From Bacteroides sp. (lineage in GTDB: Bacteria; Bacteroidota; Bacteroidia; Bacteroidales; Muribaculaceae), in assembly GCA_014803765.1 (NCBI GenBank), contig JAAVBC010000017.1, positions 1 to 64,000 on the forward strand: a stretch of DNA of 64,000 nucleotides, written 5' to 3'. Below the pieces are notes generated by a model. That model searched no databases, was not told the origin of the DNA, and worked only from the letters and a program-made list of their open reading frames with translations. The position numbers and the translations under genes were made by a program. Every line of letters begins with the position of its first letter. Positions within the stretch are counted from its first letter, which is position 1. Below are positions 36,691 to 45,644 of the stretch, piece by piece.

Positions 36691-37932
36691 TCAGATTTCA
36701 TCAAATTTTCCCATTTCGGACCTTCGCATATCATCAGCGATATCCATGTAAGGTTTCATAGCTGAAATATCAGAGTGTCCGGTCCATTTTATTATAATGT
36801 GCAGAGGTATCCCTAACATCAGTGCATTACAAACAAAAGTTCTTCTTCCGCAATGTGTAGTTATGAACTCATACTTTGGAGCGGTCTTTTCAACCTTTTG
36901 ATTGCCATAATACTGAGATACGGATGTAGGTCTATCTATTTTAGCCATGCGGGCTATAATACGAAGGTTGTTGTTGATGTCCTGATTATCTCGATGGGGG
37001 AAAAGTAGTCCGGATTGTGACGAGCGCATATATCTCATCATAATATCAATAGAGTACTTATTTAACTCTATTCTAATGTTTTTGGAAGTTTTCTTAATAT
37101 TCAAGATAATCTGCCCATTCTGAATATCCTCCTTACGCAGACTTATAGCATCCGAATATCTCAAGGACGTAAAGCACATAAAACAGAAGATGTCTCTATC
37201 AACCTCCAAAATGGGATATTGGGATAAATCTAATTCATATACCCTCATTAACTCTGCCCACGTCAAGAAAATAATTGGTTTAGGAATAGTTTTGATGTTG
37301 GGAGTCCAAAAATCAATTATTTTTCTCTCCAGATATTCCTTTTTTACTGCCCATTTCAAGAAACGTTTAAGAATATTGCAATGTTTTTCGATTACATTAT
37401 TCGCATACCCTTTGTGGTTGTTAAGTAATTGATGAGTTTGCTGAAAAGCAATGAAATCGTTAAGGACATCCTCATTAAGATCATGGAGTTCAATTTTATT
37501 ATTAAACTTTAAGAATAGATCCCTTACTTGATTAATGCTTTTTACCGTATTTGGTGCCCATTGTCTTATTGCAACCCCTTCACGTATAAAGGTATTCCAA
37601 GCTGCTTCTAAAGATGGAGTCTTGCGCTGAGACTCGCCCTCCAATAGAGACTTAAATTGATCTTTTGTAGGAATAATATCAATTATCTCAAATGAATAAA
37701 ATATTTCATTTATCTTATCAAGAAGAAGATCTATTCGCTTATTTATGATAGCAGCTGAGATTTTCCCTGAGCCATGTGTTGTATTCCGGATGCAGTGATT
37801 TTTATCCCACTTTTCCTTCTCAACCACGAATCCCACGCTTATTTGCACTTCATATTTTGCCCAGCGGACTCTTATTCTAAGGGGGAGCCTATCATGGAAT
37901 TTAAATCCAATATATCGAGTGATGGGAGTCAT
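36691..37932 (-). CDS. int: Tyrosine recombinase/integrase of the mobile element
   Basis: A 413-aa site-specific recombinase. N-terminal arm-binding and SAM-like core-binding parts (TFIREGVAIRQWAPNTVKSIN) are followed by the catalytic domain: box I Arg in FTSLRYSDAISLRKEDI, then HCGRRTFVCNALMLGI, the GHSD motif and the nucleophile Tyr in MKPYMDIAD. It would integrate and excise the element. It overlaps the upstream repressor gene by 4 bases and marks the left end of the conjugative element. Confidence 0.95.
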   Translation of the reverse strand: MTPITRYIGFKFHDRLPLRIRVRWAKYEVQISVGFVVEKEKWDKNHCIRNTTHGSGKISAAIINKRIDLLLDKINEIFYSFEIIDIIPTKDQFKSLLEGESQRKTPSLEAAWNTFIREGVAIRQWAPNTVKSINQVRDLFLKFNNKIELHDLNEDVLNDFIAFQQTHQLLNNHKGYANNVIEKHCNILKRFLKWAVKKEYLERKIIDFWTPNIKTIPKPIIFLTWAELMRVYELDLSQYPILEVDRDIFCFMCFTSLRYSDAISLRKEDIQNGQIILNIKKTSKNIRIELNKYSIDIMMRYMRSSQSGLLFPHRDNQDINNNLRIIARMAKIDRPTSVSQYYGNQKVEKTAPKYEFITTHCGRRTFVCNALMLGIPLHIIIKWTGHSDISAMKPYMDIADDMRRSEMGKFDEI

Positions 37933-38318
37933 CCTCTTGCTTCCTTTAGCATTTCAATTATTTGATCTTTATCTTTAAGATGCGCTTCAAGAGCTATAAT
38001 CTGCTTTTGCAATAATTTGATAGTCTCAGACTGGCTAACATTGGCGGTATTGGATTGTGAACTTTTATTTCCGAATACTTCGTCATGTTGCTCGTGATAA
38101 TCTCTGCCAGCTGTACGTATATTTGTTCCAATTTCTTCATCAAAGAAGTAGGATACCGGAAGATTAAATGCTTTGGCAATTTTTTCCAAGGTGCTGACTT
38201 TGAAGTCTCCACCTGCTAATATGGCGTCTATTGTAGGACGAGAAATACCGGCTTTACGAATGAGTTGAGAGCGTGAGCCCTTTGCTTCACAAAGAGCCTT
38301 AATTTTATCTAAATTCAT
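37929..38318 (-). CDS. XRE-family repressor of the element
   Basis: 129 aa from ATG 38,318 (an in-frame upstream extension is discarded because it runs through promoter-like AT-rich sequence). HTH: RSQLIRKAGISRPTIDAILAGG, then STLEKIAKAFNLPVSYFFDEE. The C-terminus is a coiled coil (SETIKLLQKQIIALEAHLKDKDQ, abbreviated) for dimerisation. Coupled to int by a 4-base overlap, so it likely controls integration and the divergent genes from 38,603. Confidence 0.88.
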   Translation of the reverse strand: MNLDKIKALCEAKGSRSQLIRKAGISRPTIDAILAGGDFKVSTLEKIAKAFNLPVSYFFDEEIGTNIRTAGRDYHEQHDEVFGNKSSQSNTANVSQSETIKLLQKQIIALEAHLKDKDQIIEMLKEARG

Positions 38319-38343
38319 AATATTAACATTATTTAACACATTT

Positions 38344-38527
38344 ACTTTATAAAGTATATATGAAATATGGAATATATACCTTAAATTTGCAATATCAATC
38401 AATACAAAAATAGCTAATCAGAGGATAAGATACAAATAAATCAATGGAAATCGTAATACATAAAATCCATTAAACATTTATACAATCCATTTGAATAGCT
38501 GTCGTATGACTCGTTGATTGTCAACGA
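38344..38527. promoter_or_regulatory. Candidate operators in the repressor/replication intergenic region
   Basis: In the 284-bp divergent gap two clean palindromes stand out: ACTTTATAAAGT at 38,344-38,355 and TCGTTGA-TTG-TCAACGA at 38,511-38,527; a third, AGCACTTAGTGCT, lies near 38,568. They are natural candidates for binding by the XRE repressor. No gene is visible in the gap. Confidence 0.5.
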
Positions 38528-38602
38528 ATCGATATGTATTGGGTAATGAATTAACGAATAATATTAGCACTTAGTGCTTAATTATCACTAAAAATCAACA
38601 TC

Positions 38603-38809
38603 ATGCAGTTAGTGAGAGGAAACATAGTGAGAGGAAACAAAGATTTAGCAAAACATCTGCAGGTCAGTGTACGCACTATCGGTAGATGGAAATCTGATGG
38701 ACTTCTAAGCGAAGCGATTGTAGGTCAGATGCATCGAGTTATACTTTATGATTTGGATAAGGTGCTCAAGTGTATGAATCATTATTGTCTCCCGGCATCC
38801 AAAAATTAA
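38603..38809 (+). CDS. DUF3853-like helix-turn-helix protein
   Basis: A 68-aa protein with a MerR/excisionase-like helix-turn-helix (KDLAKHLQVSVRTIGRWKSDG) followed by VILYDLDKVLKCM. This matches the DUF3853 pattern from Bacteroidota mobile elements. It may act as a recombination directionality factor or regulator. First gene of the forward run; four bases from the next. Confidence 0.8.
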   Translation: MQLVRGNIVRGNKDLAKHLQVSVRTIGRWKSDGLLSEAIVGQMHRVILYDLDKVLKCMNHYCLPASKN

Positions 38810-38813
38810 TAGT

Positions 38814-39734
38814 ATGGACTTAACAAAAATAACACTGCCACGTGATATTGTCACACACTGGCTTTGGCAGCAGCCACGTAAATTCAAGATGTGGCTAACC
38901 ATGATACTTATGGCTTCCGAACTAAGTCATACTGAAGTCATCGGCAATAAAACATATCGAATAGAGAGGGGGCAATTTGCGATAACTATGAAATCGTTGG
39001 CAGCTCGTCTCGAATGTAGTAAGCAGACGCTCCTGACATTCATCTCCAGACTGGAAGAGTGTGGAATGATAAAAAGAGAGCGCCCTTCAGAACGGTTCTC
39101 AATAATTACGATTATAGGAATTGAAGAGTATTTTGGGACAAGCGAAACTTCAGAATTAGCTGAATGTTCCAATTTGTCCAAAAATGATAATAAGACTCAG
39201 GAATTAACGAAGGGTGAATCTACGGGCAACGCTGCAGAAACATCTACATCAATAGCCGTCACGAAATTAGACGCGAACGAATTTTTGCCTCGCGCGTTTT
39301 CTTTCCCTATAGTTTATAATAATAATTATTCTTCCTCCACCGCGCGCGTATGCACGCGAGAGGAAAACTTGAAATTTTTTGAGGAACTCCGAAATTCTGA
39401 TTCATTTTGGGAAGACCTCTCCAAGGGATTAGACATACCAGTAAATCAAGTAAAGAAATATGCAGAACAATCGTTTGGTGAATTTTTATCTAAAGGGAAA
39501 TTAAAATCGAGCAGGGAAGAGGTTCAATCTTTACTTTTCAACTGGATTCGCTCAAAAATTGAAAATAAGAACCGGAATTATCACCCCTCAGACAAACTAC
39601 AACGTTATGCAAATCGTACGCAATCGCCCCAAATATCTAACTCGTTCGGCGGAACCAACTTTGATCCAAGACGTGGAGTTGATGCGCCACCTCGGCAATC
39701 ATCGAACAATCCCAAAAAACGGTTTACATGTTGA
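38814..39734 (+). CDS. Winged-helix replication-initiation-like protein
   Basis: A 306-aa protein. The N-terminal ~110 residues form a winged helix (RGQFAITMKSLAARLECSKQ; LEECGMIKRERP) of the kind found in phage and element replication proteins paired with DnaC. The middle is low in recognisable motifs and the C-terminus is Asn/Arg/Pro-rich. The last 128 bases overlap the DnaC-like gene in another frame. Role in element replication is inferred from that pairing. Confidence 0.7.
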   Translation: MDLTKITLPRDIVTHWLWQQPRKFKMWLTMILMASELSHTEVIGNKTYRIERGQFAITMKSLAARLECSKQTLLTFISRLEECGMIKRERPSERFSIITIIGIEEYFGTSETSELAECSNLSKNDNKTQELTKGESTGNAAETSTSIAVTKLDANEFLPRAFSFPIVYNNNYSSSTARVCTREENLKFFEELRNSDSFWEDLSKGLDIPVNQVKKYAEQSFGEFLSKGKLKSSREEVQSLLFNWIRSKIENKNRNYHPSDKLQRYANRTQSPQISNSFGGTNFDPRRGVDAPPRQSSNNPKKRFTC

Positions 39735-40314
39735 TGTTCCGGTAGAATATTTTGCGAAAATACTCTACGCTGCATACACGAATGAAATTTTGAATCGTGG
39801 GAAGGAAATGATTTTGACTCCGGAACTTGAAAAAAATATCTGGGCAATCTCGCGATATCTTACGACTCCGAATTATCGTCTGGGAATATTCTTGGCAGGA
39901 CCGGTTGGTAATGGTAAGACTACAATGCTTCATGCAATTCGGGAGACTTTCTATTTTCTCGCTGAAACGGATAGAAAGGTAGTAGAGCATACCGGGATAT
40001 TCAACGGATGTCCGATCATTACAGCTAAGGAAATATGCAAAGAATACATTGCCACAGCTTGTACCTATTTGCACAGAGATTTTCTGATGATTGACGATAT
40101 CGGGCATGAAGCAACAGAATGGAATGATTATGGATCAATTAAAACCCCAATAATCGACTTCATTGAAATGCGTTACGCACGTCTGAAATACATGTTTGCA
40201 TCATCAAATCTCTCAACGCAAGATATTGGTAGAAAATACGGTCAGCGTATCTCTGACAGACTTGACGATATGATGTTTCTGATTGATTTTACTGATGATT
40301 CATTCAGAGAATAA
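39607..40314 (+). CDS. DnaC-like replication ATPase
   Basis: 235 aa from ATG 39,607. Walker A is GPVGNGKTTM, Walker B is DFLMIDDIGHE and the arginine-finger region reads GRKYGQRISDRLDDM. The pattern is that of DnaC/IstB helicase loaders. It would load a helicase on the replicating element. The start overlaps the preceding gene by 128 bases; ATG 39,682 is an alternative and still overlaps. Confidence 0.82.
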   Translation: MQIVRNRPKYLTRSAEPTLIQDVELMRHLGNHRTIPKNGLHVDVPVEYFAKILYAAYTNEILNRGKEMILTPELEKNIWAISRYLTTPNYRLGIFLAGPVGNGKTTMLHAIRETFYFLAETDRKVVEHTGIFNGCPIITAKEICKEYIATACTYLHRDFLMIDDIGHEATEWNDYGSIKTPIIDFIEMRYARLKYMFASSNLSTQDIGRKYGQRISDRLDDMMFLIDFTDDSFRE

Positions 40315-40336
40315 TCCCCCCAAAAACACTATAGCT

Positions 40337-40594
40337 ATGAAAAAGAAGAAAGTGCCGGTATTACTTGCTGAGAAGTCATATACTGTTATAGAAGCTTCTC
40401 TCATTCTCGGTGTTACTCGTGAATGGTTTTATGTTTACATAAAAAAATACAAAGAAATCCTGATACCGCAAAAGTCAGGTAACGGAAAACGTCAGCTTTT
40501 CGCAGGATCGCAGCTGATTACTCTTAAGGAGATGGGTGTACCTAATAAGAGAGGTCGGAAAAAAATAAAAAGACTTGAAATGTCTATTAATTAA
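40337..40594 (+). CDS. Small HTH-like protein
   Basis: 85 aa from ATG 40,337. KSYTVIEASLILGVTREWFYVYIKKY reads as an excisionase/MerR-type helix-turn-helix and the C-terminus is strongly basic (NKRGRKKIKRLEM). It may be a DNA-binding accessory factor. Follows the DnaC-like gene by 22 bp. Confidence 0.65.
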   Translation: MKKKKVPVLLAEKSYTVIEASLILGVTREWFYVYIKKYKEILIPQKSGNGKRQLFAGSQLITLKEMGVPNKRGRKKIKRLEMSIN

Positions 40595-40599
40595 ATAGA

Positions 40600-40833
40600 A
40601 TGATGAAAACAGTAGAGATGGAAGTTAGTGTCACGCACCTCATGCGGATTGATGCAACTATGAGCGAAACAATGTTTGAGAAACTTATGGAGGCTTCCAA
40701 AAATAAGGGTAGGACGCTCAGTATTTGGGATAGAAAAGATCACGAAGTAATTGACTTCATTGATACCCATATTGAGGAAGAGATGGCTAATGAAGTGTCT
40801 TACAAGATTAATAGCTTAAGAGAAATAGACTAA
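40600..40833 (+). CDS. Hypothetical protein, 77 aa
   Basis: Acidic, helical, no recognised domain; contains SETMFEKLMEASKNKGRTLS and ends EMANEVSYKINSLREID. Starts six bases after the previous stop and is followed after one base by the next gene, so it belongs to the same run. Confidence 0.6.
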   Translation: MMKTVEMEVSVTHLMRIDATMSETMFEKLMEASKNKGRTLSIWDRKDHEVIDFIDTHIEEEMANEVSYKINSLREID

Positions 40834-40834
40834 A

Positions 40835-41134
40835 ATGAATACTAAAAGTCGGAAAAGGCGAGATAATTTACTCTATCAATTGCGAAAGAGAGGAATCGTG
40901 ATTCTCGCAGTTAGCTATATGGTTCTGCTGACGATCAGTGCCTTGCTGGATGGATTGTGGTCTTATCCCTATGCTAAGGAAGCAACTACAGTTCTCTGTG
41001 TGATTGGATGGGTGGTTTTTCCCATCTATCTTTTCATTGTTTCGTTTTATTGTGTTCAAAGATATCACAATAAGGGCAAATGGAGAAAGATAGATCCAGC
41101 TAAAATTAAAACGACCAAGGAAGATAAAGAATAA
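40835..41134 (+). CDS. Small membrane protein
   Basis: 99 aa with two hydrophobic segments at about 17-37 (VILAVSYMVLLTISALLDGL) and 45-70 (TTVLCVIGWVVFPIYLFIV), flanked by very basic ends. Family unknown. Co-directional with the C5 methyltransferase 23 bp downstream. Confidence 0.6.
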   Translation: MNTKSRKRRDNLLYQLRKRGIVILAVSYMVLLTISALLDGLWSYPYAKEATTVLCVIGWVVFPIYLFIVSFYCVQRYHNKGKWRKIDPAKIKTTKEDKE

Positions 41135-41157
41135 GAAATATTTAACGAAGACTGAGT

Positions 41158-42675
41158 ATGATTAACCTACTATATATAGACCTGTTTTGTGGTGCCGGAG
41201 GAACTTCAACTGGAGTTAACACCTCCCGTCTTGATGGTGAGGAGTGTGCAAAGGTTGTTGCCTGTGTCAATCATGATGCAAATGCAATCGCCTCCCATGC
41301 CTCTAACCATCCGGAGGCTATGCACTTTACCGAAGATATACGGACATTAGACTTGACTCCATTGATGAATCATCTGAAAGAGTGTCGTGCCGAGAATCCG
41401 GAAGCTTTGACTGTCTTATGGGCTTCGCTTGAATGTACTAATTTCAGCCGGGCTAAGGGTGGTCAGCCCCGGGATGCTGATAGCCGGACGCTCGCTGAGC
41501 ATCTTTTCCGCTACATTGAGGAAATACAGCCTGACTACATTCAGATTGAAAACGTTGTGGAATTCATGAGTTGGGGAGAGGTGGATGAAAATGGTAAACC
41601 AGTCTCAAAAGACAAAGGAAGAAGTTATGTCCGATGGGTTAACAAAGTAAAAAAATACGGATATGAGTTTGATTTCCGGATATTGAATGCAGCAGATTTC
41701 GGAGCATACACATCACGCAAGCGCTTTTTCGGAATTTTTGCCAAAAAGGGACTCCCCATTGTATTCCCGGAGCCGACACATTCCAAAAATGGCGGAGAAC
41801 CCACGCTTTTTGGCAATATCAGCAAGTGGAATCCGGTCAGGGAAGTACTTGAACTCGAGGATGAGGGTTCAAGTATTTTCAATCGCAATACACCGCTTTC
41901 TGAAAATACTCTGGAGCGTATTTATGCCGGTCTTATTAAGTTTGTTGCCGGTGGAAAGCAGGCTTTTCTCTCAAAACAGTATAGCGGGAGTCCGAGTAGT
42001 AAAAATATCTCTCTTGATGAGCCTGCCGGCACCATAACTACCATAGATCATCATGCTTTTGTCTCCGTGCATTACGGAAACGGCTTCAATGTGTCTTTGG
42101 AAAGTCCGGCACCCACAGTAACGACAAAAGACAAACTCTCATTAGTCTCGGTGCGATTTATTGACAATCAGTATGGCAATGGTAAGCCCACTTCCATAGA
42201 TTCGGTGTCAGGATGTGTTACCACCAATCCAAAGCAGCATTTAGTTACTGTGAAACGTTCAAAAAGCCAGTTTTTACTAAATCCCCAGTTTTCTTCTGCC
42301 GGGAGCAGTATTGACAAGCCTTGTTTTACACTTATTGCCCGTATGGATAAACGACCGCCATTTATCGTGACTGCAAAGACCGGTGAAACCATAATTGAGG
42401 TCTATGAAACGGATTCGCCAATGACAGTGAAGATAAAGGAGTTTATGGCAGCCTATAAAATCGAAGATATATTGATGAGGATGCTAAAAATCCCGGAACT
42501 CCTTCTCATAATGGGTTTCAGCGATGATTATGTATTGATAGGCACCCAAGCAGAACAAAAGAAGTATATCTGCAACGCGGTTGAGGTTACAATCGCCCGT
42601 AAACTATGTGAAGCTCTATGTGCCGGACTCCGTGACTACGATCTCTATAAGTATTACAAAAAGCAAGCAGCATAA
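41158..42675 (+). CDS. C5 cytosine DNA methyltransferase
   Basis: A 505-aa enzyme of the Dcm/HhaI family. Motif I is LYIDLFCGAGGTSTGV, motif IV is ASLECTNFSRAKGG (Cys nucleophile preceded by Glu rather than the usual Pro), motif VI contains IENVVEF and motif VIII SRKRFFGIFA. A large target-recognition region (~240-430) contains repeated PAxTxTT-type peptides. It has no restriction partner beside it, suggesting an orphan enzyme that protects the element from host restriction. Overlaps the next gene by one base. Confidence 0.92.
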   Translation: MINLLYIDLFCGAGGTSTGVNTSRLDGEECAKVVACVNHDANAIASHASNHPEAMHFTEDIRTLDLTPLMNHLKECRAENPEALTVLWASLECTNFSRAKGGQPRDADSRTLAEHLFRYIEEIQPDYIQIENVVEFMSWGEVDENGKPVSKDKGRSYVRWVNKVKKYGYEFDFRILNAADFGAYTSRKRFFGIFAKKGLPIVFPEPTHSKNGGEPTLFGNISKWNPVREVLELEDEGSSIFNRNTPLSENTLERIYAGLIKFVAGGKQAFLSKQYSGSPSSKNISLDEPAGTITTIDHHAFVSVHYGNGFNVSLESPAPTVTTKDKLSLVSVRFIDNQYGNGKPTSIDSVSGCVTTNPKQHLVTVKRSKSQFLLNPQFSSAGSSIDKPCFTLIARMDKRPPFIVTAKTGETIIEVYETDSPMTVKIKEFMAAYKIEDILMRMLKIPELLLIMGFSDDYVLIGTQAEQKKYICNAVEVTIARKLCEALCAGLRDYDLYKYYKKQAA

Positions 42676-43232
42676 TGAAACAGTATAACATCACTCCCGA
42701 CAATATCCGGGACTATATGAGAAACTATCAGTTTGATTTCCCTTTAGATATTGACGATAAGGCAGGATTGGACTACAAAGATGAAGAAACGCAGGCAATA
42801 CCTCATAACTCCGGCATCTATCAGAAAATGAATAAGACAAGATGTGTAAAGTTGGAGATAACCTCGTTTCGGGGCATAAGTTGGGGCGCAATACACTACT
42901 ACGGAAGACTGTATGCCGATGGCATTGACTTTCAGCGTCTCGATAATCCCAAAACAACAACATCAAATTGGAAGGTTAAAAAGATAAATCCATTCTATCA
43001 ATGGAGGTATGAATTTGATCTGCGAAGACCTGTAACGCAGGAGGAGATTAATCACGATCCTGACAGGTGGGAGGGTTATCAGCTTGGCGCATTTACGACA
43101 AGTTTTGACACTAAGGAAGAGATTATTGCTCTTGCAAAGGAGTGTTTCAAGATGAGGTTCAAAGGAGAGTGGGAGTTGTGGGTGGAAGATTGCACAGTAG
43201 CCAAGTATAATGTATATCAGATTGAGTTATGA
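42675..43232 (+). CDS. Hypothetical protein, 185 aa
   Basis: No recognised family. Rich in aromatic residues (ITSFRGISWGAIHYYGRLYA; WRYEFDLRRPVTQEEINHDP), predicted globular and soluble. The start shares a base with the methyltransferase stop (TAATG), so translation is coupled. Confidence 0.6.
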   Translation: MKQYNITPDNIRDYMRNYQFDFPLDIDDKAGLDYKDEETQAIPHNSGIYQKMNKTRCVKLEITSFRGISWGAIHYYGRLYADGIDFQRLDNPKTTTSNWKVKKINPFYQWRYEFDLRRPVTQEEINHDPDRWEGYQLGAFTTSFDTKEEIIALAKECFKMRFKGEWELWVEDCTVAKYNVYQIEL

Positions 43233-43250
43233 AAAAGATGTATTTGAAGA

Positions 43251-43628
43251 ATGAAGACAACACTAACAATAGAAGAAAGTCAACGCCTGATAGAATTGGG
43301 AGTTGACCCGAAGATGGCAAGTTTGAAAAAATTTGTTAACATCCATCCCGAAGTGCTTAAAGGTAATGCCGAATATGCTAAACCTTGGGGATGGTTCCCA
43401 AAGTTCCGATTGGAGGACATCATGAGTATTCTCCCGAAAGAGATTGAGATTGAGGGCGAAAAAGAGGATTTGAATATAGTAATGGATAATTTTGGTGCCC
43501 TTGTAGGTTATCCTAAGTTCCATGAAAAACACGGATGTGCGTTTGTCAATCCCGAACTCATAGACGCACTATATTCACTTCTTATCTGGTGTCAGGAAAA
43601 CAAAATCATTAAACTTAAGGAGGACTGA
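43251..43628 (+). CDS. Hypothetical protein, 125 aa
   Basis: Opens LTIEESQRLIELGVDP, a pattern seen in small phage and element proteins, and continues FRLEDIMSILPKEIE. No domain I can name. The next gene begins one base after its stop. Confidence 0.6.
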   Translation: MKTTLTIEESQRLIELGVDPKMASLKKFVNIHPEVLKGNAEYAKPWGWFPKFRLEDIMSILPKEIEIEGEKEDLNIVMDNFGALVGYPKFHEKHGCAFVNPELIDALYSLLIWCQENKIIKLKED

Positions 43629-43629
43629 T

Positions 43630-43827
43630 ATGGCGTGGTTAGCAGTAGATGGAGACGGTACGGAGTTTATCTTCCAGTATGAACCCTATAGATTTTGGGA
43701 TGACAGACTGAGAGAATGGAACAGAAGGGAAATATGCAATCCGTGCATTAAACTCCCATCTGGCTTAATAGAAAAATTGATAGGTCGACCGCTGACGTGG
43801 GAGGATGAACCCGTGAAATTAACTTAA
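43630..43827 (+). CDS. Hypothetical protein, 65 aa
   Basis: A short Trp-rich protein (AVDGDGTEFIFQYEPYRFWD; IEKLIGRPLTWEDEPVKL). Similar short proteins are common in phage-like gene strings. Function unknown. Confidence 0.55.
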   Translation: MAWLAVDGDGTEFIFQYEPYRFWDDRLREWNRREICNPCIKLPSGLIEKLIGRPLTWEDEPVKLT

Positions 43828-43841
43828 ATCAGATATAATAA

Positions 43842-44093
43842 ATGAATAAAAATCTAAGAATCTATGGTACACTCCACATAGAAGCAAAATGTGATCGGTG
43901 TGGTGATGTTTCAGAGGTCAAGCAATATTGCGATTATAATGATTGGTTGACTGGATATGACATAGACATTACCTTATCAGGCAACGAAATCAAAGAGACT
44001 TTAGAAATGCGCGGATGGAGAGAAGTAAATGGTAAATTCCTATGCCCCCATTGCGTAGTAGAGCTAAAATCTAAAAGATGCAAAGGCTTATGA
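43842..44093 (+). CDS. Small zinc-binding protein
   Basis: 83 aa with CDRCGDVSEVKQYC near residue 15 and CPHC near 69, a split zinc-ribbon arrangement. No family recognised. It lies in the string of small forward genes of the element. Confidence 0.6.
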   Translation: MNKNLRIYGTLHIEAKCDRCGDVSEVKQYCDYNDWLTGYDIDITLSGNEIKETLEMRGWREVNGKFLCPHCVVELKSKRCKGL

Positions 44094-44141
44094 AGCCTCA
44101 AATAGGATTATTGCTAATCTCTACCGACAAAATCAGCGATA

Positions 44142-44534
44142 ATGGCATTCAGCAAGAAGATACGTCAGCTGGTCTATGACAAGTGCGGAGGGCATTGCGC
44201 CTACTGCGGACGAGAAATAGCCTACAAGGATATGCAGATAGACCACGTTATACCCATGCTTCGAGGCTTTCCCGATTGGCAAATTGAGATGGGCGGTTAT
44301 ACACGAGGAACAAATGATATTTCTAATCTACTCCCTGCGTGTCGTATGTGCAACTTCCGAAAGGGCACATTAGAAATTGAAGAATTCCGCCAACAAATAG
44401 CACAACAAGCGGAAAGGCTATGCAAGACATTTCAAGGCAGAATGTCGCTCGCTTATGGATTGATTGAGCGCGTCAACAAGCCGATTGTGTTTTACTTTGA
44501 AACTATAACCGACAAACGTGCCAATACTCATTGA
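44142..44534 (+). CDS. HNH endonuclease
   Basis: A 130-aa HNH nuclease: CGGHCAYCGREI (first zinc pair), MQIDHVIPM (first His of the motif), SNLLPACRMCNFRKG (Asn, second zinc pair) in canonical order. It may be a homing-like or anti-competitor nuclease. It is free-standing, with no visible partner subunit. Confidence 0.88.
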   Translation: MAFSKKIRQLVYDKCGGHCAYCGREIAYKDMQIDHVIPMLRGFPDWQIEMGGYTRGTNDISNLLPACRMCNFRKGTLEIEEFRQQIAQQAERLCKTFQGRMSLAYGLIERVNKPIVFYFETITDKRANTH

Positions 44535-44564
44535 CTATTGATGCTTCATGAAAGAAAATAAAAG

Positions 44565-44927
44565 ATGACAACTATTGAGAAAAAGGCACATGATTATGTG
44601 CAAGGAATATGGGCGGAATTAGCTATGAAATTTAGCAATGAGCCTTGGAATGAATGGAAGAAGGCACTTGAAAATATCTATCTGAGAGGTGCTAAAGATG
44701 CAATTGAAGGACTTTGGCGTGATCCCGGAGAATTGACAACATTCGAGGCTAATGCTGAAATAATAGCAGTTTATAGAACATATTATAAAGGCAGATGGCT
44801 CACGATCCATAGTATTCATGATGCATCAGACTGGCAAGAACCTGATATTACGGAGATGCATAAGGGAGATGAACTACTGGCATGGCTGCCCTTCCCGAAG
44901 TTGACACTCCCGAAACATTTAGTATAA
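44565..44927 (+). CDS. Hypothetical protein, 120 aa
   Basis: The second half (VYRTYYKGRWLTIHSIHDAS; GDELLAWLPFPKL) resembles small phage-type proteins that end with a conserved LAWMPLP-like stretch. No function known. Confidence 0.6.
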   Translation: MTTIEKKAHDYVQGIWAELAMKFSNEPWNEWKKALENIYLRGAKDAIEGLWRDPGELTTFEANAEIIAVYRTYYKGRWLTIHSIHDASDWQEPDITEMHKGDELLAWLPFPKLTLPKHLV

Positions 44928-44943
44928 CATTTAATCATTAAAA

Positions 44944-45156
44944 ATGATAACAGCATTAGAACGAAGAAAACATAATATCTGCAAACATGCAGATAGAGCG
45001 ATCAAGGAAATTGATGCCGTAATAGTGCGTTTAACTAAAGCACATTACTTGGCACATGGAGGAGAAATCCCTTTTATAATCTCACAAGCCATTCAGGATT
45101 TGCGAGATGTTAAATCTAAGGTTATAGTAATATCAAACCACCACAAAGAGAGCTGA
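44944..45156 (+). CDS. Hypothetical protein, 70 aa
   Basis: Basic, helical; contains ADRAIKEIDAVIVRLTKAHY. No family recognised. The stop overlaps the start of the next small gene by one base. Confidence 0.5.
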   Translation: MITALERRKHNICKHADRAIKEIDAVIVRLTKAHYLAHGGEIPFIISQAIQDLRDVKSKVIVISNHHKES

Positions 45157-45308
45157 TGAAAGCAAGATTAAGAAGTTCCGGAAAGATTGTAGAAGTTGAG
45201 CTGTTCCGACTAAATGCCGTATATAGGGATAGCCAGAATGGAAAGTATTATAGCCGGTTTGATCTGATCTTTGAGGGATTAGAGTCAGACAGTATAGATA
45301 CCAATTAA
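45156..45308 (+). CDS. Hypothetical protein, 50 aa
   Basis: ATG at 45,156 overlaps the preceding stop by one base and the frame runs 50 codons (KARLRSSGKIVEVELFRLNA at its start). Such translational coupling supports a real gene. The pattern of a short beta-rich protein starting with GKIVEVELF resembles the reverse-strand 61-aa protein at 45,645 in style only. Confidence 0.5.
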   Translation: MKARLRSSGKIVEVELFRLNAVYRDSQNGKYYSRFDLIFEGLESDSIDTN

Positions 45309-45355
45309 AATTGTTGATTGCCTTTATAGGTAAGTGTTTAGTTAATTAAGGATGA

Positions 45356-45397
45356 TGTCGGGAGTGAGTGATTACTCCCGACATTTTATTTATTTTT
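45356..45397 (+). terminator. Terminator of the forward gene string
   Basis: TGTCGGGAGT (45,356-45,365) pairs with ACTCCCGACA (45,374-45,383), followed by TTTTATTTATTTTT. It ends the run that began at 38,603. The 337-bp gap 45,309-45,644 otherwise holds only AT-rich sequence and the second hairpin. Confidence 0.85.
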
Positions 45398-45594
45398 GTA
45401 TTACTTCAGCAGATTATTTCTAAAGGATTGAAATCTATAATAAAAAATAGTGTAAGGTATTTCTTTTCCCTCATGAAATATGCTTACCTTTGTTCTTGAA
45501 AGATAATTTGTATCTTATCTCGATAAATTCATTATGTTAACGTTATTTTTAAATCTAACTGCATGATAGCTGTCCGGGAGGATCGCTGACATAA

Positions 45595-45632
45595 AATAAT
45601 AAAGACCGAAAAGAGTTTCGGTCTTTATTATT
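45595..45632. terminator. Bidirectional hairpin terminator
   Basis: 45,595-45,611 and 45,616-45,632 are exact complements around the loop AGAG; A-run on one side and T-run on the other. It ends the reverse-strand genes coming from 50.2 kb. Confidence 0.85.
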
Positions 45633-45644
45633 TTAAGAGGGTTC

